A stretch of DNA of 64,000 nt from Cephalopachus bancanus (taxonomy: Eukaryota > Chordata > Mammalia > Primates > Tarsiidae), in assembly GCA_027257055.1 (NCBI GenBank), contig JAPVLO010000570.1:372001-436000 (forward strand). The letters run 5' to 3'. The notes under the pieces are model-generated. The model made no database searches. It was given only the letters and a program-made list of their open reading frames with translations, and had not been told where the DNA came from. Shown one piece after another: positions 23,830 to 34,381 of the stretch. Position 1 is the first letter of the stretch. The number at the start of each line of letters is the position of its first letter. Position numbers and translations under genes: made by a program.

Positions 23830-24640
23830 GAATGAATAAAAATACTAAATAAGACTGAAGAAAGACAAGATGCAACACTGAAAGAAAATGTAGCAGACAT
23901 TATGGTCTTAAAAATCTTCATCCAGGAAATAAATAGCAAGAGCACAAGCATGAATAGCACAATTAATCAAGCAGAATAAAGAATCACCAGCTTGTAGAAC
24001 AAAACATGTAATTAACCTGGTATGTAAAAAACATAGAAAGAAAACTCAGGAAGAAAGAACAGAGTCACCAAGAGATGTGTGATTATATCAAGAGGCCAAA
24101 CCTACACCCGATTGATATCCCAGAAGAAGCCAGGGAACTGGTGAACACCTTGGAGCAAGTATTCTACGAAGTTATCCAAGAAAACTTTCCCCATTCCACC
24201 AGAGATGTGCCCATACAAACACAAGAGACACAGAGAACCTCTACAAACATCAAATAAGAAGATCAGCCCCTAGACACATAGAAATTCACTTTCACAAGTT
24301 AGGTACAAAAGAAATAATCCTAAAGACAGCAAGAGAGAAAGGTCAGACTACTTAATGGGGAAGACAAAACAGAATAGCAGGAGACCTATCAGCAGAAACA
24401 CTAAGGCTAGAAAGGATTGGAGTCCAATTTTCAAAGTCCTCAAAAGTAAACAATCTCAAAAAAGATTTTTCTAAGTTCAGTTTCATCAGTAATGGAGAAT
24501 TAAAATCCTTCCCAGACATGCAATACCTAAGAGATTAGGCAGCTTCCATGCCAGCTCTACAGAAGATGCTTAAAAAGTATTAAGCACAGAAGAAAGAAAT
24601 AAAGAATGACCACACACTTCCCAAGAGAAGAGAACACAGA
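23830..24640 (+). pseudogene. ORF1: L1-D ORF1 remnant
   Basis: The coiled-coil part (around 23840-24060) and RNA-binding part can be followed against L1-C. A 60-codon open block from 24075 keeps YIKRPNLHPIDIPEE and QVFYEVIQENFPH, the equivalent of RPNLRIIGLPE onwards in L1-C. The ORF1 start region seems deleted or mutated, and stops break the C-terminal domain. Not functional. Confidence 0.8.
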
Positions 24641-24734
24641 ATCAACAGTAAGTACATCACAACAGCAGGTTGCAAACACAGACATACATCAACAAAAGAT
24701 ATAAACCAAAAAAAAAAAAAACCCAAAGTACCTC

Positions 24735-26113
24735 ATAATGGGATAAACATTCACATTTCAATAATCAGTCTGAACATGAATGGATTAAATGCACCATTGA
24801 AAAGACATAAAATGGCAAACTGGATGAAAAAAACAGCCCAATAATTTGCTGCATCCAGAAAACTCATCTCACCCTAAGGGAAGCACACAGACTCAAAGTT
24901 ACAGGATGGAAAACAAATTTCCAGGTGAACGGATCACAAAACACTAAGGTAGGAGTTACAGTCTTAATATCAGACAAAACAACACTTAAGCTATCAAATT
25001 TTTAAAAAGATACAAAAATACACTACATAATGGCAAAAGGTTTGATCCATCAACAGAACTATCCATCCTAAACATATATGCACCCAAAGAAGGTGCACGG
25101 TGTTTATAAACCAACTACTAAGTAAACTAAAAAAAAATTGACTCTAACACTGTCATAGCTGGAGACCTAAATGCCCCACTAAAATCCCTAGATAGATCAT
25201 TGAGGCAAAAAGTCAACAAGAAGTTCTGGAACTTCAACTAGATGCTTGACCAAATGACTTAATTGATACACACAGATCACTCCATCCAACAACCACAGAA
25301 TACACATTCTACTCATCACCACATGGAACATACTCCAAGATCAAACACATCATTGACCATATATCAAGTATAAACAAATTTCATAAGATTAAAATACTGT
25401 CACACACCTTCTCAGACCTCAGTGGAATAAAAATAAATATCAACAACAAAATTCCCAACAAAACCAAAACGACATGGACACTAAAATAGCATGATGCTGA
25501 ATGACTCCCAGATCAACACAGAAATCAAAACATAAATTAAAAGATTCTTATATACAAATAAAAATGAAGAGACAGTTTACCAAAATCTCTGGGATGCCAT
25601 GGAAGAAGTTCTAAGAGGAAAATTTATAACTCTACCAACTCACATCAAGAAAATGGGCCAGGCTCGGTGGCTCAGCCTGTAATCCTGCACCTTTAGGAGG
25701 CTGAGGTGAGTGGATTGACTGAGCCCGCGGGTTTGAGACCCGCCTGGGCAGCGAGACCTCATCTCTACAATAAATAAAAAAAAAATCAGCCAGGTGTGGT
25801 AGCGTGCGCCTGTAATTCTGGCTACTCGGAAGGCTGAGGCAGAAGTATTGCCGGAGTCCAGCAGGTTGAGGCTGTGGTGGCCGGGAGCAGGTGACAGAGT
25901 GAGACTGGGTGACAGAGTGAGACTCCAACTCAAAAAAAAAAAAAAAGAAAAAGAAAACGGAAAGATCACAAGTTTACAGCCTAACATATAACCTAAGGGA
26001 GCTGGATAGACTAGACCACCAAAACCCTAACTTTAGCAAAAAAATTCATATCACTAAAATAGGGGTCCAAATATGGGACAGGGAAGACAAAAATATTATA
26101 TAAAAATATTAAT
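24735..26113 (+). pseudogene. ORF2: L1-D ORF2 remnant, part 1 (endonuclease region)
   Basis: Endonuclease sequence in several frames, beginning at 24735 where the start codon has become ATA (CTCATAATGGG against CTTATGACAGGG in L1-C). The equivalents of NMNGLN (about 24770), GDLNAPL (about 25160) and the SKIDH block (about 25335) are visible. The frame is cut by a SINE and then by L1-C at 26113. The rest lies at 32353-34381. Confidence 0.88.
25656..25950 (+). mobile_element. Alu-type dimeric SINE in L1-D
   Basis: Sense dimer starting GGCCAGGCTCGGTGG, with target-site duplication AAGAAAATG / AAGAAAACG (25647-25655 and 25951-25959). The 3' arm lacks the TGCACTCCAGTCTGG block and carries a tandem copy of GTGACAGAGTGAGACT. 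Confidence 0.95.
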
Positions 26114-27290
26114 CGCTCCCGCCCGGCGCTCCCGCCGCCCGGCACTCCCGCCGCCCCGCCGCCTGGGATGGGTAGCTCATCATAACCTGGCCCGAGGAGA
26201 TCCACACCAAACCGCTTCAAGGAAGATCTGCTGGGATTGCTGCCACATCTCTTGTGTCTGAGATTGTCCTGCCCGCCTGCGTGGGGCTTCTGTTGCCTGC
26301 TCGGAGGCAGGCAGCCATCTTGTTCCAGTCCGGCACCACCCCCTCTGGGGTGAGCAGATGAGCTAGCACCACCTGCTGGCGATTCAAGGTAACAACACCG
26401 AAACGGGAGAAATAAGCATGATAAAGACATAGACCAAACTGCTGAAGGAAGGTTGAACTGAACTGCCCTTAACAGCAGATCAGGGGCAATTGACTCTAAC
26501 TGCAAACTAATTTACCAGCTTGAAAAGAAAACTAGAAATCAGACCTGAAAGGACATTGGACTTAAACGAAAGGTCTCAGAGTGTGCTTCATTGATTCTGT
26601 TAGTTTAATGACTTAATTCTATTCCTACTGTATTGTTCCCCTTTTTTTTCTCTTTTCCTGTTCCTTTTTTTCTCTTTTCTTCTGTCTGTAAACCATGTCT
26701 TTGTATAGAGGAACAGCACACCAATAAGGTGGTTGGATAGCTGGTATGTTAGCATCACTATATGTTTTATTTTTGTTTGTATGAGAGTTGGTTCGACTGT
26801 AGCTGTGGTCCATCGTTTTTATCTGTTTCAGTATAGGCCTCTCTCTCTATTTGTTGGCACACTCGTTAGTTTCCTCCCTTACTCCTCTATCTCTCCACTC
26901 CCCTCTTCAACCCACTATCTGCTCCATTCTCTCCCCTCTGCTAACCACATTTTATTTCAGGGAGTAAACCTACAGTCCCACTGAACGGACAGATTCCAGG
27001 GCAGTGGGAAGTGGGTTTCACATTATCCACATGCCTGTCAGCGAATACCAGGACCTGCAGACAGATTTTGAATCACAGCTCTCCCCTTAAATACATCTCA
27101 AAACTGCAAAAAGGACCACCTCCAACCTACAGTGCAACTTCAGAATTTAACAAAGTAAGAGGACATACATAAAGAATGGGAGATTGAACAAACAGAAGTA
27201 AAACCAATCCCTTTACCCCTGAATAACAAAATTAAAGAAGACGGTGACGTGGAGGGAAGGAAGAAGTAGGGAGGTGGAAAAACCACACAA
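26114..27290 (+). promoter_or_regulatory. L1-C 5' UTR / internal promoter region
   Basis: The first 52 bp are three degenerate copies of a CGCTCCCGCCGCCCGG unit and are rich in CpG, as in an active L1 promoter. The first 400 bp show no resemblance by eye to L1-B. From about 26530 (CTAGAAATCAGACCTGAAAGG) the two agree. A pyrimidine-rich stretch at 26620-26950 ends CTAACCACATTTTATTTCAG, a good 3' splice-acceptor match, 331 bases before the ORF1 ATG. Promoter function is inferred from the family. Confidence 0.75.
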
Positions 27291-28256
27291 ATGAAGAAAA
27301 ACCAAAAGAAGAATATAGGTCTTACACAGACCCCTGGGAGATCAGACAATGAGAAAACAGATTCTGGAACACAGACAATGAAGAGTCCCCAGAATGACTG
27401 GCTACATGCAACAAACTCAGACATCAAGACATTAATGGAGAGAATTAAAAAAATTGAGGAGAGACAAGAGGAAAATAGGAAGGAGCTGTTGTCAGAAATG
27501 ACAGCAGTAAAGAATACTGTGATGGAAATGAACAACAGACTAATAAGCATGGAAAGCAGAATCAGCCAAGCAGAAGAAAGAATCTCAGAGCTCGAAGACC
27601 AAAACACAGAACTAACCCAAACTGTCAAAAGCATAGAAAAGAAGCTCAAAAAGACAGAACAAAACCTGCAAGAGATGAATGATCACTTCAAGAGACCAAA
27701 CCTAAGAATAATTGGGCTTCCTGAGGCAGAAAGAGAAACAGAAGCCACACTGGAACAAACATTTCATGAAATCATTCAAGAAAACTTCCCTCATCTCAGT
27801 AAAGATGAAAAAATTCAAACACAAGAGATTCAGAGAACCCCTGCAAGACAACAAGCGAGAAGACCAACTCCCAGACACAAAATAATTCGCCTAAACAAAG
27901 TAGCTATGAAAGGAAAAATCCTAAAGGCAGCAAGAGAAAAAGGCCAGACTACCTACCAGGGAAAACCAATTCGAATAGCAGCAGATTTATCCACAGAAAC
28001 CTTTCAGGCCAGGAGAACCTGGAGCACTATCTTCAAAGTACTAAAAGAGAAACAATTTCAACCAAGAATAACCTACCCAGCCAAACTAAGCTTCATTAGT
28101 GAGGGAGAATTAAAATCTTTTCCAGACATCCAATCCCTAAGAACCTACGCTGCCACCAGACCACCGCTACAAGTAACACTTAAGAAAGTACTGAACACAG
28201 AAGAAAAAGAAAAAAGAACAACAGCATTCTTCACAAGCGTACAGGCAAAAGATTAA
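27291..28256 (+). CDS. ORF1: LINE-1 ORF1 protein (RNA-binding chaperone), intact
   Basis: An uninterrupted 321-codon frame, close to the 338 residues of the human protein. Residues 1-40 form a charged N-terminal tail. About 42-135 is heptad-rich coiled coil (IERQEENRK, ISQAEERISELED), which makes the trimer. About 136-230 is the RNA-recognition module opening with RPNLRIIGLPE. About 231-300 is the C-terminal domain (LSTETFQARR, EKQFQPRITYPAKLSF). The protein binds L1 RNA in the cytoplasm and is needed for retrotransposition. The ATG at 27291 is chosen because the same context (ACAAATGAAGAAAAACC) starts L1-B ORF1. ORF2 begins 72 bases after the stop. Whether it is transcribed is unknown. Confidence 0.93.
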   Translation: MKKNQKKNIGLTQTPGRSDNEKTDSGTQTMKSPQNDWLHATNSDIKTLMERIKKIEERQEENRKELLSEMTAVKNTVMEMNNRLISMESRISQAEERISELEDQNTELTQTVKSIEKKLKKTEQNLQEMNDHFKRPNLRIIGLPEAERETEATLEQTFHEIIQENFPHLSKDEKIQTQEIQRTPARQQARRPTPRHKIIRLNKVAMKGKILKAAREKGQTTYQGKPIRIAADLSTETFQARRTWSTIFKVLKEKQFQPRITYPAKLSFISEGELKSFPDIQSLRTYAATRPPLQVTLKKVLNTEEKEKRTTAFFTSVQAKD

Positions 28257-28328
28257 AAACACACCTGAACCAACTCCAAAACCCAAAGAAAGACAACAAA
28301 TAAACAGGAACAACTCTGTAAGAATCTT

Positions 28329-31300
28329 ATGACAGGGATCAACTCTTGCATTTCAATTATTAGCCTAAATGTGAACGGACTAAATGCACCACTGAAAAGA
28401 CATAGATTGGCAAAATGGATAAAATATCATCAGGCAACAATCTATTGCCTTCAAGAGACTCACCTCACTAGAAAGGACACCCACAGACTCAAAGTAAGAG
28501 GATGGGAAACAAACTTCCAGGCGAACAGAATACAAAAGAAAGGAGGAGTAGCCATCTTAATTTCAGACAAAATATCCTTCAAACTATTAAAAATCAAAAA
28601 AGATACAGAAGGCCACTACATAATGATAAAAGGTTCAATCCATCAACAAGAAATATCTATCCTAAACATATATGCACCCAACATAGGTGCGCCAACTTTC
28701 ATAAAGCAACTTCTTGGAAAACTAAAGAAAGATACTGACTCTAACACTATCATAACTGGGGACTTTAATACCCCACTCACAACCCTAGACAGATCATCAG
28801 GACAAAAAGTCAGCAAGGAGATCCGGAACCTCAATGTGACTTTGCACCAAATGGACTTAATTGATACCTACAGAACACTCCATCCAAAGACCACAGAATA
28901 CACATTCTACTCATCATCACATGGAACATATTCTAAGATCGACCACATACTCGGCCATAAATCAAGTATAAGCAAATTTAAAAGGACCGAAATTCCACCA
29001 AACACCTTCTTGGACCACAGCGGAATAAAAATAAACATTGACACAAACAAAGTCCCCCCAAAACCCACAAAGACATGGACACTAAACAGCATGATGCTAA
29101 ACAACTCCTGGGTCAATGACGAAATCAAAACAGGGATCAAAAGATACCTGGAAACAAATGAAAATGAAGAAACATCTTACCAAAATCTCTGGGATGCCCT
29201 GAAAGCTGTAGTAAGAGGGGAATTTATATCCCTACAAACACACGTGAAGAAAATGGAAGGAACAGAAATTCACAACCTAACAAGCCACCTAAAGAAGCTG
29301 GAAAAGCAAGACCACAAAAACCCTAATTTCAGCAGAAGAATCCAGATCACCAAAATAAAAGCCCAAATCCAAGACATAGAAGACAAAAAGATAATTGAAA
29401 AAATCAATGAAACAAAAAGCTGGTTCTTCAAAAGAATAAACAAGATCAATGGTCCCCTAGCTAGACTGACCAAGAAAAAACGAGAAAAAAAAAACAAATA
29501 AGCACAATCAGAAACACAAAAAATGAAGTCACATCTGACTCTGAAGAAATACAAAAGATCATTAGATACTACTACGTACACTTGTATGGAAACAAACCTG
29601 AAAACCACAAGGAAATGGAGGACTTTCTGACATCACACAACCTACCTAGGTTGGAACAAGAAGAAATTGAGACCCTAAATAGACAAATTACAATCAAGGA
29701 AATCGACTACGTAATAAGAAAACTTCCTACAAAAAAAAGCCCTGGTCCAGATGGCTTTCCAGCAGAATTCTACAAGACATTCAAGGAGGAGCTGATACCA
29801 ATCCTACTGAAGGTATTCCAGGCGATTGAAAAAGATGGAACTCTCCCCAAATCATTCTATGAAGCCAATATCACATTGATACCCAAGCCAGGTAAAGATC
29901 CAACAAAGAAAGAAAACTACAGGCCAATATCTTTGATGAACATAGATGCTAAAATTCTCAACAAAATCCTAGCAAACAGGATTCAGCAATACATCTCAAA
30001 AATCATTCACCATGACCAAGTAGGCTTCATTCCTGGCATGCAAGGCTGGTTCAACATTCGTAAAACCATAAATGTAATTAAATACATCATCAGATGTCAA
30101 AACAAAAACCACATGATCATATCATTAGATGCAGAAAAGCTTTTGATAAAATCCAGCAACCCTTCTTGATAAAAACCCTTGAACATCTAGGCATACGGGG
30201 AACATACCTGAAAATAATAAAAGCCATCTACGAGAAACCTACAGCCAGCATACTCCTAAATGGACAAAAATTGGAACCAATTCCCCTGAAAACTGGAACA
30301 AGACAAGGATGCCCACTCTCTCCCCTCCTGTTCAACATAGTATTGGAAGTCCTGGCTAGAGCAATCAGAGAAGAGGAGGCAATCAGAGGTATTCAAATAG
30401 GAAAAGAGGAAGTCAAGTTATCTCTCTATGCAGATGATATGATGGTGTACCTTGAAAACCCAAGAGAATCTGTCAAAGGCCTCCTTACATTGATAAAGGC
30501 CTTTGGCAAAGTCTCAGGATACAAAATAAATGTACAAAAGACAATCGCATTTCTCTACACCAATAATAAACAAACAGAAACCCAAATAAAAAACACATTC
30601 CATTCACAATAGCCACAAAAAAAATGAAATACCTTGGCATCTTCCTAACCAGAGACATGAAAGACCTTTACAATGAAAATTACAAAACACTGCTCAAAGA
30701 AATCCAAGCTGACACAAACAAGTGGAAAAATATCCCATGCTCATGGATTGGAAGAATCAACATTGTGAAGATGTCCATCTTACCTAAGGCAATCTACAAA
30801 TTCAATGCAATACCCATTAAATTACCAATAACATTCTTCTCAGACCTAGAAAAAACAACACAGGAATTCATATGGAAACACAAACGTCCACGAATAGCCA
30901 GAACAATCCTCAGCAAAAAAAAACAAAGCAGATGGTATCACAATACCAGTCTTCAAACTTTACTATAAAGCTACAATCATCAAAACAGCTTGGTATTGGT
31001 AGAAGAACAGGCATATAGATCAATGGAACAGAATTGAGATTCCAGAAGCAAAACCTCAATTCCTCAACCAACTCATCTTCGACAAAGCCCCCACCACCTA
31101 CCAATGGGGAGAGGAGAACCTATTCAGTAAATGGTGCTGGGAAAACTGGGTGACCACATGTAGAAGATTGAAACAGGACCCCTATCTATCCCCATGCACA
31201 AAGGTTAACTCCAAATGGATCAGAGACCTAAATGTAAAACCTCAAACCATAAGAACCTTAGAAAAGGAAGGAAATACTCTCATGGAAATCGGAACTGGCA

Positions 31301-32144
31301 TCCAATTCCTGTACAAAACCCAAAACCCACAGGACTTAAGAGAGAAGATAGACAAATGGGACCTTATTAAACTGACAAGCTTCTGCAAAGCCAAAGAAAC
31401 CATCAAGAGAGCAGGGAGACAGCCTACAGACTGGGAAAAAGTATTTGCCAACTCTAGGTCTGACAAAGGCTTAACATCCTGGATCTACAAGGAACTGAAA
31501 CGTATTGAAAAGAAGAAAACAAACAACCCCAGTATAAAATCGACAAAAGATATGAACAGACACTTCACAAAAGAAGACATTCGAGCAGCCAACAAACACA
31601 TGAAGAAATGCTCAACCTCACTAATCATCAGGGAGATGCAAATCAAAACCACACTGAGATACCACCTAACTCCAGTCAGAATGGCAATTATCAACAACTC
31701 AAAAAATAACAACTGCTGGAGAGGGTGTGGTGAAAAGGGAACACTTCTACACTGTTGGTGGGAGTGTAAGCTAGTGCAACCTCTGTGGAAAGCAGTGTGG
31801 TGATTCCTGAAATCTCTAAAAATTGACCTTCCATATGACCCTGCAATCCCCCTACTGGGAATATACCCTGAAGAACACAAATCACTCTATAAAAAAGATA
31901 CCTGCACACGTATGTTTATCGCAGCGTTGTTCACAATAGCAAGAACCTGGAAACAACCATGCTGCCCAACAAAAGAGGACTGGATTAAAAAATGTGGTAC
32001 ATATACACGATGGAATACTACGCAGCCATGAAAAAGAACAAAATCATGAATTTCGCAGCAACCTGGATAGAACTAGAGTCTATAATACTGAGTGACCTCT
32101 CACAGAAACAAAGATCAGAATATCACATGTTCTCACTCATATAA
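28329..32144 (+). pseudogene. ORF2: L1-C ORF2 (endonuclease-reverse transcriptase), recently broken
   Basis: It spans 3,816 bp, about the length of a normal 1,275-codon ORF2. The first 390 codons (28329-29498) are open and hold the whole endonuclease with its catalytic set: N14, E43, Y115, D145, N147, D205, D229 and H230. Frame changes then occur near 29490 (A run), 30136, 30605 and 30925, with a TAG near 31000. The reverse-transcriptase YADD lies at 30427-30438 and the C-terminal CX3C...HX4C cysteine motif at 31714-31767. A TGA at 31801-31803 (probable CGA to TGA) and a one-base loss near 31990 spoil the tail, which ends at TAA 32142-32144. Full reverse transcriptase cannot be made. Confidence 0.93.
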
Positions 32145-32352
32145 TGGACCTTGAACATCCAATGTAATACTATAAGAAAAGGACTGATGGTACTGGGAAA
32201 TTATGGGGGTAGGGGGATGGGATTAACAGTAGCTAATATCTATCTGGGACTGGGAAAACACCTCTTATCAGTAGGGTGCCTGAATGAAACGTAATTGTAC
32301 ACATAACCCTTAACTGTACCCCACGAAACGATAATAAAAAATACTGATTAAT

Positions 32353-32875
32353 TATAAAAAACATTAATCAAACAAAAAGGTGATTCTTGAAAGGATAAGC
32401 AAGATTGATGGACACTTAGCAATAATGACCAAGAAAAAGAGAGGAAAAGCACAAATAAACAGAACAGAAACACAAAAAGTCAAATCACAACTGACCCCAA
32501 AGAAACACAAAAGTTTGCCAAAGATTTCTCTGCACATCTGTATGGGGATAAACTCAACAAGCTAAATGAAATAGAGGATTTCTGACATCACACAAACTCT
32601 CCAGGTGGAAATAAGAAGAAACTGAGACACTAAATAGACCAATAACAACCCAGGAAATTGAATCTGTTATAAGAAGATACCCCACAAAAATAAACAAACC
32701 AACCAACGAACAAACAAATACCCTGGACCCGATGGCTTTCCAGCAGAATTCTATAAAACATACAAGTAGGAGGTGAAACCAATCCTATTGAAAGTATTCC
32801 AGGCAATTGCAAAAGATGGAACTCTCCCTAAGTTATTTTGCAAAGCTAACATCACACTGACACCCAAACAGGGTT

Positions 32876-32924
<49 letters not shown>

Positions 32925-34381
32925 AATCTACAGGCCAATATCCCTGATGAATATAGATGCAAAAATACTCAACAAAATTCTAGCAAATAAGATCCTAGAA
33001 CTCATCTCAAAAATCATCCACTATGACCAAGTAGGCTTTACCACTGGGATCTGGGATGCAGGACTGTTTCAACATCCACAAGCCCATATAAATGTAATTA
33101 AGTAAATCAAGAGATATAATAACAAGAACTACATGATTATATCATTAGATGCAGAAAAGCTTCTGGTGAAATCCATCATCCCTTCTTAATAAAAATCCTT
33201 GACCTCCTAGGCAAAAAAGGAATATGCCTCAAAATAGTAAGCACCATCTACAATAAACCCACAGCCAGCATATTTCTAAACAGACAGAAACTGGAAGAAT
33301 TTTCCCTTAAAAACAGAACAAGACAAGGCTGCGAACACTCACCCCTGCTGTTCCACATTGCATTGGAAGTCCTAGCTATAGCATTTAGAAAAAAGAAGAA
33401 AATCAAGGGTATCCAAATAGGCAAAGAGAAAGTTAAGTTATCCCTCTGTGCTGACAGTATGATCCTATACCTAGAAAATCCAAGAGAATTTGTCAAAAAC
33501 CTCCTTAATTGTTAGACCCTTTCAACAGATAGAAAATTTAAATACCTCAGCACCTTTTATCCAGAGAAGTGAAAGACCTATTCAATGAAAAATGCAAAAC
33601 ACTGCTCAAAGAAATCCAAGTAGACAAAATAAATGGAAAAATATTCCATTCTCATAGATAGGAAGAATCAATATTGTTAAGATGTCCATCTTACCAAAGG
33701 TAATCTACATATTCACTGCAATACCCATTAAATTACCAACACCATTCTCCTCAGACCTGAAAACAACAATACAGATATTCATATGGAAGCATAAATGATC
33801 ATGAATAGACAAAATATCCTTAGCAAAAGCAACAAAGCAGGTGATATCAAACTTCCAGACTTTAAACTTTACAAGGCTACAATAATCAAAACAGTCTGAT
33901 ATTGGCACAAGAGCAGGCATATAGACCAAAGGAACAGGATAGAGATTCCCAAAGAAAAACTTCAATTTTTCAAGCAACTTATCTTCAACAAAGCCCCCAT
34001 CAACAACCACTGAATAGAGGAAAACCTATTTGATTAATGGTGCTGAATAAGCAGGTTGATCGCATATAGAAGACTGAGACAGGACCCCTACCTATCACCA
34101 TATACAAAAATTAACTCTAAATGGTTCAGAGCCCTAAATGCAAAATCTCAAACGTTAAGAATCTTAGAAAACACAGGAGACACCCTTATGGAAATCGGAG
34201 TAGACAATTCCTGTTCAAAACCCCAAAGGTCCATACCGTAAGAAATAAGATAAACAAGTGGGACCTAATTAAGCTGAAAAGCTTCTGCAAAGCTAAAGAA
34301 ACCATCAAGAGAGTGGGGAGACAGCCCACAAAATGGGAAAAAATATTGCCAACTCTATATCTGACAACAATTCTAACATCA
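32353..34381 (+). mobile_element. LINE-1 copy L1-D, 3' half (incomplete), with ORF2 remnant part 2
   Basis: L1-D resumes at the ORF2 base where it broke at 26113 (around the KNWFFERI equivalent). It runs through the reverse transcriptase (ISLDAEK at 33140, then [15 protein letters not shown] palm at 33330) and into the C-terminal region ([19 protein letters not shown] near 34250). A (GA)n tract at 32881 and a deletion of about 150 bp near 33510 interrupt it. At 34381 it stops without cysteine domain, 3' UTR or tail, and LTR2 begins directly. Confidence 0.88.
32881..32924. repeat. (GA)n microsatellite
   Basis: Nineteen GA units, then CAGAGA, inside the L1-D ORF2 remnant where other copies have a short purine-rich AAAGAAAGA run. 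Confidence 0.98.

Larger units (their letters stand above)
22830..26113 (+). mobile_element. LINE-1 copy L1-D, 5' half
   Basis: Sense L1 older than L1-C, which splits it. The 5' UTR runs from about 22830 to 23830 and shares blocks with the L1-E 5' UTR (the CCCATTCCTCACCCTGA region at 23030 against 52370). An ORF1 remnant follows, then the ORF2 remnant to 26113. A SINE lies at 25656-25950. The element continues at 32353 with the next ORF2 bases. It lacks a 3' end because the copy stops at 34381. Confidence 0.9.
26114..32352 (+). mobile_element. LINE-1 copy L1-C, full length, youngest-looking
   Basis: A complete 6.24-kb L1 with GC-rich 5' end, 5' UTR (to 27290), intact ORF1, ORF2 open in long blocks, 3' UTR and a short A-rich tail. 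It is inserted in L1-D. The host bases TATAAAAATATTAAT (26099-26113) recur as TATAAAAAACATTAAT (32353-32368), a slightly diverged target-site duplication. No SINE has landed in it. Its ORF1 is the only uninterrupted L1 gene in the window, so it looks the youngest L1, although ORF2 is dead. Confidence 0.96.

Noticed and set aside
27140..27649. 169-codon minus-strand frame opposite L1-C ORF1
   Set aside because: It is antisense to the real ORF1, is rich in Ser/Phe/Leu as expected from the complement of an A-rich gene, and has no counterpart in the other copies.
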